A stretch of DNA of 64,000 nt. Origin: Peteryoungia aggregata LMG 23059. Lineage in GTDB: Bacteria > Pseudomonadota > Alphaproteobacteria > Rhizobiales > Rhizobiaceae. Location of the stretch: assembly GCF_030814435.1 (NCBI RefSeq), contig NZ_JAUSUW010000001.1:577440-641439 (forward strand), read 5' to 3'. Position numbers and translations under genes: made by a program. Shown here one piece after another: positions 44,331-52,806 of this stretch (the first letter of the stretch is position 1; each line of letters starts with the position of its first letter). The notes under the pieces were generated by a model, which was not told the origin of the DNA, did no database searches, and saw only the letters and a program-made list of their open reading frames with translations.

Positions 44331-44684
44331 TCAGCGGATCATGTAGACCTTCTTGATCGTCTCATGGACCGTGCAGACGCCCTTCCAGTCCTTGGGGAAG
44401 AAGGCGGCGGTATCGGGCGTGATCTCGATCACCTCGCCGCTTTCATGCACATAGGTGCTGCGGCCTTCGAGGAAGTGGCAGAATTCGTCGCGCGTTACGT
44501 GGCAGTCCCATTTGCCCGGCGTGCAGATCCAAAGGCCGCATTCGCTTTCGCCATTCGGTCCCTTGTGGATCAGCCTGCCGGAGACATGGCTTACGCCCTC
44601 GATCATGGTCGGGATAGTGCCCCAGTCGACGAGGTCGGTCTGCTCAAGGGGATTACGCATCAGGGGTGCGGAGGTCATGGTCAT
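44331..44684 (-). CDS. Small cupin protein (DUF861/EutQ-like), tandem copy 1
   Basis: The protein has 117 residues and is almost entirely one cupin barrel (GLWICTPGKWDCHVTRDEFCHFLEGRSTYV, ITPDTAAFFPKDWKGVCTVHETIKKVYMI). The histidine in DEFCHF and the second motif's HET are kept. A second ATG two codons in is better spaced from AGGA. It is a tandem duplicate of the protein at 44705-45067, sharing LVDWG, the TPGKW segment, DEFCHF and the TVHET end. Such cupins accompany amine/aldehyde pathways but their reaction is unknown. Confidence 0.83.
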   Translation of the reverse strand: MTMTSAPLMRNPLEQTDLVDWGTIPTMIEGVSHVSGRLIHKGPNGESECGLWICTPGKWDCHVTRDEFCHFLEGRSTYVHESGEVIEITPDTAAFFPKDWKGVCTVHETIKKVYMIR

Positions 44685-44704
44685 GGTCCTTTCGAGTGGC
44701 CGGA

Positions 44705-45067
44705 TCAGGCCAGCATGTAGATATTGCGCATGGTTTCATGCACGGTGCATTCGCCGGTCCAGCCGGCCTTGAACATCACCGCCGTGCCGGGCGAAACTTC
44801 GATCACCTCGCCATCATCAGAGCGATAGGTCGCCGAGCCGGCGACGAAATGGCAGAACTCGTCGCGCGGGATGGACAGGCGCCATTTTCCCGGCGTGCAG
44901 ACCCAGATCCCGGTTTCCGGCTGGTTGTTCGGACCCTTGAAAAGAAGGCGCCCGGTGGAGGCAGAACTGCCCTCGATGGCATCAGCCTGCACACCCCAGT
45001 CGACGAGGTCGGCAAAGGTGGTGGCGCCATGGATATGCGGCGCCGTGGTCTTCAATGTGTCAACCAT
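44705..45067 (-). CDS. Small cupin protein (DUF861/EutQ-like), tandem copy 2
   Basis: The protein has 120 residues: one cupin barrel with GIWVCTPGKWRLSIPRDEFCHFVAGSATY and SPGTAVMFKAGWTGECTVHETMRNIYML. It is clearly paralogous to the neighbouring 117-residue protein. It starts inside the end of the glycosyltransferase gene (8-nt overlap), so the two are translationally coupled. Confidence 0.83.
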   Translation of the reverse strand: MVDTLKTTAPHIHGATTFADLVDWGVQADAIEGSSASTGRLLFKGPNNQPETGIWVCTPGKWRLSIPRDEFCHFVAGSATYRSDDGEVIEVSPGTAVMFKAGWTGECTVHETMRNIYMLA

Positions 45068-46355
45068 TGTGAGTTTCCGTCTTCAGCAGCGTGTCGAGAA
45101 TGCCGGCAGCCTTTTTCGGGCCGTTCTGGCTCTGCATGTGTTTGGACGTGGCAGAAAGTTTCGCCTTCATCGCCGGGTCGTTGATCATGTGATCGATCTT
45201 TGCGGCGAGGTCCGCATCAGTCCAGTCATAACGCGGCATCTTGAAACCGTGGCCGGTTTCGTCGACGCGGGTCGCATTGTCATGGCCGTCCCAGACATAG
45301 GGCATGATGATGGCGGGCTTGCCGAAATAGAGGCATTCGGTGAAGGAGTTGTTGCCGCCGTGATGGATGACGGCATCGACCTGCGGGATCACCGAGGGCT
45401 GCGGGAACCAGCTGTCGATGATGACATTGTCGGGCACATCGGAATACTGATCCTTGTAATCGCCGACATTGACGAGCGCGCGATAGGGAAGTTTCGCGAC
45501 CGTGGCGATGATCCGCTTCAGAAGCTCGGTATCACCGGCGCCCAGCGAACCGAAGGAGACATAGAGCAGCGGCTTGTCGTTGTTCGCTTTGAAGACCGGC
45601 ACCTCATAGGGCTTTTCCGAGCGCACGCAGCCTTCGAGATACTGGAACTGGCCGGGATCAAGCGGGTGTTCGCGCTCGAACTTGACCGCTTCCGGATAGA
45701 GCAGAAGGTTCATGAAGGGCGAAGCTTCGAAGAACTGGCCGATCGGATAAGACGCCTCGCCATTTTCGGCCAGGAAGGCGTTGAAGTCTTCATGGATCGG
45801 CTGGATCACGGCATTGAAATGATCGCGATAGGCGGCATGGCCGGCATAATCGTCAGCGCCGCAGCCGGACAGATGCGGCGGGATCTTCGTATCCTCGATC
45901 TCGTTTTCCGAGCAGGAAATGATGCGCACCCAGGGCTTGCCGAACTGCTTGATGGCCGGGAACAGGATGACATTGTCGACGCAGATCAGGTCCGGCTTGA
46001 TGCGGGCGAGCACGCCCGGCAGATCCTTCTGCGCCCATTTGGCGCTGTCGACGATCGCGGTCCAGCAGTCCTTCACATAGGTGTCGATCTGCTCATAGGG
46101 GCTCTTGCGGAAATTCGGGATGTGGCCGTTGATGAAGTCCTCCCAGAACTTCGCCATCTGTTCCGGTGGCATGGGTTCGGAGAGGTTCACCGGATGCGCC
46201 TCGAAGCCATAGCCTTGATAGACGGAGACAAAGCCCGGATCAGAGAGGAAGACGGCCTTGTGGCCCAGTGCCTCGACGGCCTGGGCAATGCCGACCGAGT
46301 TCAAGGCGGGGCCGAAGGCGGCTTCGGGAAAGAATGCGATGGTCTTTTGCGACAT
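45060..46355 (-). CDS. GT1-type (UGT/MGT-like) glycosyltransferase, copy 1
   Basis: The protein has 431 residues from the ATG at 46353-46355 with GGGAG upstream. The GT-B fold has an N-terminal acceptor half (TIAFFPEAAFGPALNSVGIAQAVEALGHKAVF). The C-terminal donor half has LLYVSFGSLG and SWFPQPSVIPQVDAVIHHGGNNSF, the place of the nucleotide-sugar motif. The closest homologue in the window is the gene at 51482-52750 (same SWFPQPSV and HHGGNNSF). Transfer of a sugar to a small molecule is predicted. Its presence between polyamine-transport and aldehyde-dehydrogenase genes is unusual. Confidence 0.83.
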   Translation of the reverse strand: MSQKTIAFFPEAAFGPALNSVGIAQAVEALGHKAVFLSDPGFVSVYQGYGFEAHPVNLSEPMPPEQMAKFWEDFINGHIPNFRKSPYEQIDTYVKDCWTAIVDSAKWAQKDLPGVLARIKPDLICVDNVILFPAIKQFGKPWVRIISCSENEIEDTKIPPHLSGCGADDYAGHAAYRDHFNAVIQPIHEDFNAFLAENGEASYPIGQFFEASPFMNLLLYPEAVKFEREHPLDPGQFQYLEGCVRSEKPYEVPVFKANNDKPLLYVSFGSLGAGDTELLKRIIATVAKLPYRALVNVGDYKDQYSDVPDNVIIDSWFPQPSVIPQVDAVIHHGGNNSFTECLYFGKPAIIMPYVWDGHDNATRVDETGHGFKMPRYDWTDADLAAKIDHMINDPAMKAKLSATSKHMQSQNGPKKAAGILDTLLKTETHNG

Positions 46356-46372
46356 GGGGCTCCCCTTTGTTC

Positions 46373-47434
46373 TCAAGCCTTGAAAAGACGGATGCGATCC
46401 GGATCGATCGCGATGTAGATCGTGTCACCGGCGGTGTGCGGAACGGCGGCATTGGCCGGCACCCTGACCTGCAGCGGCGTCTCGCTGGCGGCGATCCTGA
46501 CATGCAGGACGCGGTCGAGGCCGTGATAGGCCATGTCGACGACCCTGCCCTCGATGCCTGCACCGGCTGTTGTGACCCTGATGTTTTCGGGCCTAACCGC
46601 CAGAGTTGCGATCCCGTGGATTTCGGTCGAGACGGCCAGGTTGAGGCCAACGGCATTGAAGCTCCCGTCGGACGCGACCACACCGTCAATGAAATTCATC
46701 ACGCCGATAAAATTGGCGACGAAGCGATCGGCGGGCCTTTCATAGACCTCTTCCGGCGAGCCGCATTGCAGCAACTGGCCATCCTTCAGGATCGCCATGC
46801 GGTCGGCCATGACGAGGGCCTCTTCCTGATCGTGGGTGACGATGATGAAGGTGATGCCGACCTCGTGCTGAAGACGTTTCAGCTCCAGTTGCATGCGTTC
46901 GCGCAGTTTCTTGTCGAGCGCGCCGAGCGGTTCATCGAGCAGCAGCACCTTGGGACGCTTGACCAGCGCCCGGGCCAGCGCCACACGCTGCTTCTGTCCG
47001 CCGGACAGTTGATCGGGCTTGCGCGCGGCGAACTGGCCAAGGTCGGTAACGGCCATGATTTCTTCGACGCGCCTTGCGATTTCCGCCTTGGGCAAGCGGT
47101 CCATCTCAAGCCCGTAAGCCAGGTTGCGGGCGACGGTCATATGCGGAAAGAGCGCATAGGACTGGAACATCAGGTTGAGCGGTCGCTTTTCCGGCGGCAG
47201 GGCGGAAATGTCCTTGCCTTCCAGCAGGATGCGGCCACCGCTCGGCGTCTCGAAGCCGGCCAGCATGCGCAAGAGCGTGGTCTTGCCGCAGCCCGACGGG
47301 CCGAGCAGCGCGAAGAACTCGTTGCGGCGAATGTCGAGCGAGACGTGATCGACGGCGGTGACCGGCCCGAAGCTCTTGTGAAGGCCGTCGATCGCCAGGA
47401 TCGGCGCGTCATGCGAAAGGCGCGTATCAGTCAT
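46373..47434 (-). CDS. Polyamine-type ABC transporter ATP-binding protein (PotA-like)
   Basis: The protein has 353 residues from the ATG that overlaps the permease stop (ATGA at 47431-47434). The ATPase domain has Walker A GPSGCGKTT, signature LSGGQKQRVALARAL and Walker B VLLLDEPLGALD. A C-terminal TOBE domain (LAVRPENIRV) follows. It energises the PotB/PotC-like permeases encoded just upstream. It is followed by the glycosyltransferase gene 17 nt later, so the GT may be co-transcribed with the importer. Confidence 0.92.
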   Translation of the reverse strand: MTDTRLSHDAPILAIDGLHKSFGPVTAVDHVSLDIRRNEFFALLGPSGCGKTTLLRMLAGFETPSGGRILLEGKDISALPPEKRPLNLMFQSYALFPHMTVARNLAYGLEMDRLPKAEIARRVEEIMAVTDLGQFAARKPDQLSGGQKQRVALARALVKRPKVLLLDEPLGALDKKLRERMQLELKRLQHEVGITFIIVTHDQEEALVMADRMAILKDGQLLQCGSPEEVYERPADRFVANFIGVMNFIDGVVASDGSFNAVGLNLAVSTEIHGIATLAVRPENIRVTTAGAGIEGRVVDMAYHGLDRVLHVRIAASETPLQVRVPANAAVPHTAGDTIYIAIDPDRIRLFKA

Positions 47435-48219
47435 TGCATCTGTTCTTTGTTGAGCCATTGCGAGATGAGCAGCGCCGTGGCGCTGACCCCCATGACGATC
47501 GTGGCAAGGGCATTGATTTCCGGCGTGATGCCAAAGCGGATCATCGAATAGATCTGGATCGGCAGCGTGATCGAGGAGCGTCCGGCACCGGCCGTGAAGA
47601 AGGCGATGATGAACTCGTCGACCGACAGCGTGAAGGCGAGCAAGGCACCGGCGACGATCGCCGGCAGCAGAACCGGGAAGGTCACGCGCCAGAAGGTCAT
47701 CCAGCCCGACGCGCCCAGATCACGCGAAGCCTCAACGATGGAATAGTCGAAATGCTTGAGCCGCGCCCTGACCACCGAACTGACGAATGCCAGATCGAAG
47801 ATGACGTGACTGATGATGATCGTGTGCAGGCCGAGCGTCACATTGAGCAGCGAGAAGAAGGTCAGAAGGGCGACCGCAAGCACGATATCGGGAATGACCA
47901 TGGGCGCGAAGGCGAGCGCCTCAAGCCCGGTGCTCTTGCGGCGGCGGCTTTCCATGCCAAGGGCCAGCAGCGTTCCGAGCACAGTGGCAATCACAGTGGC
48001 GAAAACGGCAACAATCAGCGTGTTCCAGGCGGCGCCGAGGATCTCGCCATTGCTGGCAAGGGCTGCATACCACTTGAAGGAAAAGCCGGACCAGCTTGTC
48101 GGCAGCCCCGCCTCATTGAAGGACAGGCCAACCAGAACTGCGATCGGCAGATAGAGAAAGCCGAAAACGGCCAGCAGGACGAGCCGCCCCGGAACGCGCG
48201 AGGAATGGGACAGTCTCAT
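47431..48219 (-). CDS. Polyamine-type ABC transporter permease (PotC-like)
   Basis: The protein has 262 residues with six predicted membrane helices and the permease loop EASRDLGASGWMTFWRVTFPVLLPAIVAGALLAF, the docking site for the ATPase. The C-terminal FFTAGAGRSSITLPIQIYSMIRFGITPEINALAT pattern is typical of PotC. It overlaps its neighbours by 4 nt on each side. Confidence 0.92.
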   Translation of the reverse strand: MRLSHSSRVPGRLVLLAVFGFLYLPIAVLVGLSFNEAGLPTSWSGFSFKWYAALASNGEILGAAWNTLIVAVFATVIATVLGTLLALGMESRRRKSTGLEALAFAPMVIPDIVLAVALLTFFSLLNVTLGLHTIIISHVIFDLAFVSSVVRARLKHFDYSIVEASRDLGASGWMTFWRVTFPVLLPAIVAGALLAFTLSVDEFIIAFFTAGAGRSSITLPIQIYSMIRFGITPEINALATIVMGVSATALLISQWLNKEQMQ

Positions 48220-49103
48220 ACGCCTGCCCTCGCCTGCTGGTCTGCATTTTCGCCTGCCCTCTCGCCGCTGGCGCGCGCCGTTGCCCGGGCCTGCAGCATG
48301 AGGAGGAGGATCATGATGGCAATCAGCACCAGGCCGAGTGCGGCGCCGAACGGCCAGTCATTAGCGCTGAGGAACTGGTCATAGACGACATTGCCGATCA
48401 TCTGGAACCGTCCACCGCCCAGCAGGGCCGGCGTGACGAAATTGCCGATCGACAGGACAAAGACAAAGACGCCGCCGGCTGCGACGCCTGGCAGGGTGAG
48501 CGGCAGTGTCACACGCCAGAAGGTGCGGAACGGACCGCCGCCGAGATCGCGGGAGGCCTCCATCAGCTCCGGATTGAGCCGCGACAGCGACGAATAGATC
48601 GCGAGGATCACGAAGGGCAGATAGTTGTAGACGAGGCCGATGATCACCGCGCCCTCGGTATAGAGAAGCGACAGCGGCTCGCCCTCATAGCCGAACCAGC
48701 GCAGGAGATTGTTGATAAGGCCTTCGCGGTTGAGCAGCACCATCCAGGCATAGGTCCGGATCAGGTAGTTGCTCCAGAAGGGCAGAACGGCAAAGAACAG
48801 CAGCATGGGCTGGCGCATCTGTGGCGCACGGCTGATCGCATAGGCCGCCGGATAGGCGATCAGGATCGCCAAAAGCGTGGCAAGGCCGGCAATGCGGGCC
48901 GATGTCAGGAAGATATTGGCATAAAGCGGATCTATGACGCGGGTGAAATTCTCGAGCGTCAGCGTGTATTCAATGCCACCCCAGACGCCGCGTTCGAAGA
49001 AGGCATAGGAGAGGATGAGCAGGCATGGCACGATCATGAATGCCACGAGCCAGGCGACAGCCGGCGCGGCAAGCAGGTTCGATCGGGCGGATTGGTAGGA
49101 CAT
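48216..49103 (-). CDS. Polyamine-type ABC transporter permease (PotB-like)
   Basis: The protein has 295 residues from the ATG at 49101-49103 (MSYQSARSN); the ORF extends upstream but the membrane protein begins here. It has six membrane helices and the docking loop EASRDLGGGPFRTFWRVTLPLTLPG. SNYLIRTYAWMVLLNREGLINNLL is characteristic of PotB. It is separated from the binding-protein gene by 146 nt containing a 10-bp hairpin. Confidence 0.9.
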   Translation of the reverse strand: MSYQSARSNLLAAPAVAWLVAFMIVPCLLILSYAFFERGVWGGIEYTLTLENFTRVIDPLYANIFLTSARIAGLATLLAILIAYPAAYAISRAPQMRQPMLLFFAVLPFWSNYLIRTYAWMVLLNREGLINNLLRWFGYEGEPLSLLYTEGAVIIGLVYNYLPFVILAIYSSLSRLNPELMEASRDLGGGPFRTFWRVTLPLTLPGVAAGGVFVFVLSIGNFVTPALLGGGRFQMIGNVVYDQFLSANDWPFGAALGLVLIAIMILLLMLQARATARASGERAGENADQQARAGV

Positions 49104-49183
49104 GCAGGCGTTCCACGACACTGAAATGGCAAGGGCTGCGGCCAAAGGACAATAGCGTCCAGAGCGGGTCATCCCGAGGGGCG

Positions 49184-49211
49184 ATCGAGGGAGACAGGCG
49201 CCTCCCTCGAT
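49184..49211. repeat. Perfect 10-bp inverted repeat behind the PotD-like gene
   Basis: ATCGAGGGAG (49184-49193) pairs with CTCCCTCGAT (49202-49211) around an 8-nt loop. It lies about 40 nt past the binding-protein stop and before the PotB-like gene, so it probably raises the relative amount of binding protein. Confidence 0.6.
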
Positions 49212-49249
49212 GCAGTGCAGGCAGTCGTTGGCGATTGCCGGACGTCAGG

Positions 49250-50320
49250 TCAGTTGGCGGCCTTGATCTCGCTGACGGCGCGAGAATAGTCCTTCTGGGC
49301 CGGACCGAGATCACGCAACAATTCGAACTTTGTCAGCTCCGCCGGTGTCATGCCCATGTTCGGGTATTGCTCGATCAGTGCCTTATCGAGGCTCTCCATC
49401 GCCGGCTTGTTCGGCACCTTGTAGAGGATGTTCTGGGCTGCCCAGGCATGGTTTGCCGGATCAAGGATGAAGTTGATGAACTTCATCGCCGCATCCTTCT
49501 TCTCCGAGTTCTTCATGACGACGATGGTATCGACCCAGAGATCCGAGCCCTCCTTCGGCACGACGAACTTGATGTCCTTGTTTTCGGTGATGCCATAATT
49601 GCACCAGCCGTCCCAGGCATGCACGAGCGAGGCCTCGCCTGAGACAAGCTTCGAATAGAAGGTCGTGTCGTCATAGGCGAGCAGCGTCTTTTTCGCCGCG
49701 ATCAGCAGATCCTTGACCTCGGCGATCTTTGCCGGGTCCGTCTCGTTGACCGAATAGCCCTTGGCGAGTTCGCCCGCCGCCATCAGCCAGCGGTCGGTCG
49801 CGAGCATAGTGGTCTTGCCCTTGATGTCATCCGAGGGAGCCAGCAGGTTCATCCAGCTGTCGGGCGTGGTCTTGACCAGATCGGAACGATAGCAGAGGCC
49901 GGTGGTGCCCCAGGTATAAGGCACGGAATAGGCATTGCCCGGGTCATAAGCGAGGCTTGCCGCTTCGGGGTAAAGATTGGCGAGGTTCGGAATTGCCGCC
50001 TTGTCGAGCGGCTCCACCAGGTTCTGGTGGTTGAGGATTTCGGCAAAGGGCGAAGATACGAAGACAAGGTCATAGCCCTTGCCCTGGCTTGCCATCAGCT
50101 TGCCCATGATTTCTTCGTTGGTGGCGTGATTGACCACCTCGATCTCCAGACCGGTTGCGGCCTTGAAGGTCTCGGCAATGTCCTTTGCCATATAGCCATC
50201 CCAGTTCGAGATGACGAGATCAGCCGCATTGGCTGCAGTCACGCTGCCGGCAAGCATAGTCGCGGCGAGAAGTCTGACCGTATAGACACGGGTTTTGGCG
50301 TATCCGCTCTTCTTGTGCAC
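49250..50320 (-). CDS. Polyamine-type ABC transporter substrate-binding protein (PotD-like)
   Basis: The protein has 356 residues with a Sec signal peptide ending TAANAAD. The mature protein begins LVISNWDGYMAKDIAETFKAATG, the PotD/PotF opening. Further segments are LVFVSSPFAEILNHQ, PYTWGTTGLCYRSDLVK and KEGSDLWVDTIVVMKNSEK. It captures a polyamine-like cation in the periplasm for the PotBCA-type complex encoded downstream. It is divergent from the GntR-like regulator gene at 50532. Confidence 0.9.
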   Translation of the reverse strand: MHKKSGYAKTRVYTVRLLAATMLAGSVTAANAADLVISNWDGYMAKDIAETFKAATGLEIEVVNHATNEEIMGKLMASQGKGYDLVFVSSPFAEILNHQNLVEPLDKAAIPNLANLYPEAASLAYDPGNAYSVPYTWGTTGLCYRSDLVKTTPDSWMNLLAPSDDIKGKTTMLATDRWLMAAGELAKGYSVNETDPAKIAEVKDLLIAAKKTLLAYDDTTFYSKLVSGEASLVHAWDGWCNYGITENKDIKFVVPKEGSDLWVDTIVVMKNSEKKDAAMKFINFILDPANHAWAAQNILYKVPNKPAMESLDKALIEQYPNMGMTPAELTKFELLRDLGPAQKDYSRAVSEIKAAN

Positions 50321-50402
50321 GGATCTCTCCCTTTGCTGATGATTGTTCCAACCTCGTCGGCGAGGTGTCGGTCATCCGATCTCGTGTCGCCGTTGCCTGG
50401 CA

Positions 50403-50424
50403 GTATTAATTGAAAAAATAATAC
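50403..50424. promoter_or_regulatory. Inverted repeat GTATTA-N10-TAATAC upstream of the PotD-like gene
   Basis: GTATTA (50403-50408) and TAATAC (50419-50424) are exact reverse complements in the AT-rich part of the 211-nt region shared by the PotD-like gene and the divergent GntR-like regulator gene. It is a plausible operator for that regulator. Confidence 0.45.
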
Positions 50425-50531
50425 GTCAATAGACTCCGTCGATTTTCTTTAACCACGGAAAAAAGACAGGCTGCCGCTTGCCAATTCCGCCTGAAGAGGC
50501 GAGCATGGAACGGATAATCAGCAGGTGATCC

Positions 50532-51464
50532 ATGTCGACAGAACCCGGGCGCATACATTTCCGCCATGTGGAATTGGCACAAAAAATACTGGACTATGCC
50601 AGCGAGCGGGGGATGGCGCCCGGCGAACGGCTCGCCGAACAGGCGCTGGCCTCGCATTGCAATGTCTCCAGGACGCCTGTGCGAAAGGCGCTGCAGGTCC
50701 TCGCCGAACGCGACCTTGTGACCGCCGATGCGGATGGCGGCTATGTGCTGTCCATCGACCCCATGACGGTGGCGCGCCTGGATGACGCTGACGAAAAGGA
50801 CGGCGATCCGGAGGTCTACTCCGCCATATTGCGCGACCTTGCCGCCGGCCGGATTGGAGAAGCCCAGACGGTTGTCGCCCTGCAGAGACGCTATGACGTC
50901 TCCCGTCAGGCAGTACAGAATGCGCTACAAAAACTCTCTGAAGACAATCTGGCCGAGCGGGGAGCCGGCCAGCAATGGCTCTTGAAACAGTTTGCACTGG
51001 GCGCCGATGCCGTCGCCAAATCCTATGAGTTTCGCCTGGCGACCGAACCGCTGGCCCTGACGCTGCCGGACTTTCGCCGCGACCTGCCGGCGCTGACCTC
51101 CCTCAGGCAATCGATGCTGATCCTGCGCAGCATGAGCGAGGCTGATTTTGACCGCAGGCTCTTCGAGCGCACCGACTTTGACTTTCACATGCTGGTGGCG
51201 CGCGGATGCGGCAACCCGTTCATGGCGGAGGCGCTTGTGAGCCACCATCGCCGCCGGCGCTCCAACACCGCGGCAGCCCATGTGAACACCTATAGGCTAA
51301 TGCAGTCCAACCTGGAGCACATCCAGATCCTGGAACAGATCGAGCGCGGACTGATGGAGCTTGCTGCAGATCTGATGCGTGTGCATATACAGCTGTCGCA
51401 ATCGCAGAGGCCGCGCCTGGCAGGACGCGGCGTACCGCCGGCCTTCAAGGTCATATCGCGATAG
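50532..51464 (+). CDS. GntR-like regulator with two winged-helix domains
   Basis: The protein has 310 residues. Two GntR-type winged helices occur in tandem. One is at about 15-75 (LAQKILDYASERGMAPGERLAEQALASHCNVSRTPVRKALQVLAERDLV). The other is at about 95-155 (YSAILRDLAAGRIGEAQTVVALQRRYDVSRQAVQNALQKLSEDNL). A helical C-terminal domain with FCD-like features (DFDFHMLVARGCGNPFMAEAL) follows. The gene is divergent from the PotD-like gene and 17 nt before the second glycosyltransferase. It probably controls both the transporter operon and the GT/ALDH genes. Confidence 0.85.
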   Translation: MSTEPGRIHFRHVELAQKILDYASERGMAPGERLAEQALASHCNVSRTPVRKALQVLAERDLVTADADGGYVLSIDPMTVARLDDADEKDGDPEVYSAILRDLAAGRIGEAQTVVALQRRYDVSRQAVQNALQKLSEDNLAERGAGQQWLLKQFALGADAVAKSYEFRLATEPLALTLPDFRRDLPALTSLRQSMLILRSMSEADFDRRLFERTDFDFHMLVARGCGNPFMAEALVSHHRRRRSNTAAAHVNTYRLMQSNLEHIQILEQIERGLMELAADLMRVHIQLSQSQRPRLAGRGVPPAFKVISR

Positions 51465-51481
51465 GTCAGCCAAAGAGATCC

Positions 51482-52750
51482 ATGTCAGCACAAAAGACGA
51501 TTGCCCTCTTCCCGGAAGCAAGCTACGGCGCCGCATTGAACTGCGTCGGCATCGCGCAGGAATTGCGCCGGCTGGGCGCCAGACCCGTTTTCATCTGTCA
51601 TCCGGGTTTCAGTGGCATCTTTGCCGAATATGGCTTTGCCGAATACCAGCTGGCCGACAACGGACCGGGTCAGACCACGGACTGGAACGAGTTCATCAGC
51701 CGGCACCAGGATGCCTTCCGCCAGACAGCCTCCGAGCAGCTGAGTTCCTATGTGGGACCGACCTGGGAGGCGATCGTCGAGACCGCGATCGGCGTCGAGG
51801 AGCCCCTGCGTCAGCTCCTGGCACGGCTGAAGCCGGATGCAATCGTTCTGGACAACGTTGTGATGTTCCCCGCGATCGCGACGGCCGGGGTTCCGTGGGT
51901 CCGGGTGGTCTCCTGTGCAGAAACCGAGATCCCCGATCCGCTCGTTCCGCCCTACCTGTCGGGCCTTGGTGGAACGCCGAGCGCAGACTGGACGGAATTC
52001 TCGGCGCGATACGAAAAAGCGACGGCCACAGCGCACAAACGCCTGTCGGCCTTCATGCTCGACTGCGGATTGAAGCCGCCCTCGCCTTCCTCGTTCCTGG
52101 ATCCCTCGCCGGATCTCAACCTGATCCTGGCGCCGGAGATCATCCGCCATCGCCGCGCCAAACCGCTCGACCCGCAGCACTTCCTGTTCCTGGACGGGTG
52201 CCTGCGTCGGGAAACGCCGTACCAGCCACCACGTTTTGCCAGCCACAACGATCAGGCCCTCATTCTGACCAGCTTTGGGTCACTTGGCGCCATGGATGTC
52301 GAGATGCTCAGGCGGATGATGGAGGTCTTTGCCACCCTGCCCTATCGCTTCCTCATCAATGTCGGCCACTGGCGCGATGACTATGTCCAGGTGCCGGACA
52401 ATGTCTTCCTCGACAGCTGGTTCCCGCAGCCCTCCGTCGTATCGCAAGCCAGCCTCTTCATCCATCACGGCGGCAACAATAGCTTCTGCGAAGCCCTCTA
52501 TTTCGGGGTGCCGTCCCTTGTGATGCCCTATTGCTGGGATGGCCATGACAACGCCCGGCGAGCAGCCGAAACAGGCGTCGGGCAAATGCTTCACCGCTAC
52601 GACTGGCTGCCGGACCAGCTGGCTGGAATGATCCAGGCGCTTCTGGACAATGACGAGATGAAGACACGCCTCAGCGAGAACGCCATCAAGATGCAGGGAT
52701 TTGCCGGTGCGACCCGCGCCGCCGAAGCCATACTCGGTCTCATGGGCTGA
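51482..52750 (+). CDS. GT1-type (UGT/MGT-like) glycosyltransferase, copy 2
   Basis: The protein has 422 residues with the same architecture as the protein at 45060-46355: opening KTIALFPEASYGAALNCVGIAQ, middle LDNVVMFPAIATAGVPWVRVVSC, donor half SFGSLGAMD, SWFPQPSVVSQASLFIHHGGNNSF and YCWDGHDNARRAAETG. The two copies are the pair most similar to each other in this window and flank the polyamine transporter and its regulator. The start follows the regulator by 17 nt with an AGAG-type site. Acceptor and sugar donor are unknown. Confidence 0.83.
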   Translation: MSAQKTIALFPEASYGAALNCVGIAQELRRLGARPVFICHPGFSGIFAEYGFAEYQLADNGPGQTTDWNEFISRHQDAFRQTASEQLSSYVGPTWEAIVETAIGVEEPLRQLLARLKPDAIVLDNVVMFPAIATAGVPWVRVVSCAETEIPDPLVPPYLSGLGGTPSADWTEFSARYEKATATAHKRLSAFMLDCGLKPPSPSSFLDPSPDLNLILAPEIIRHRRAKPLDPQHFLFLDGCLRRETPYQPPRFASHNDQALILTSFGSLGAMDVEMLRRMMEVFATLPYRFLINVGHWRDDYVQVPDNVFLDSWFPQPSVVSQASLFIHHGGNNSFCEALYFGVPSLVMPYCWDGHDNARRAAETGVGQMLHRYDWLPDQLAGMIQALLDNDEMKTRLSENAIKMQGFAGATRAAEAILGLMG

Positions 52751-52806
52751 CAGGCGCTATCGCCCCGTCGCCTTCGCGAAAGACGAAAACAGGAAAAGGG
52801 GAAGAC

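Noticed and set aside
44871..46418. Plus-strand frame of 515 codons antisense to the first glycosyltransferase and cupin genes
   Set aside because: It is a compositional shadow. The minus strand encodes well-defined GT-B and cupin proteins with proper starts.
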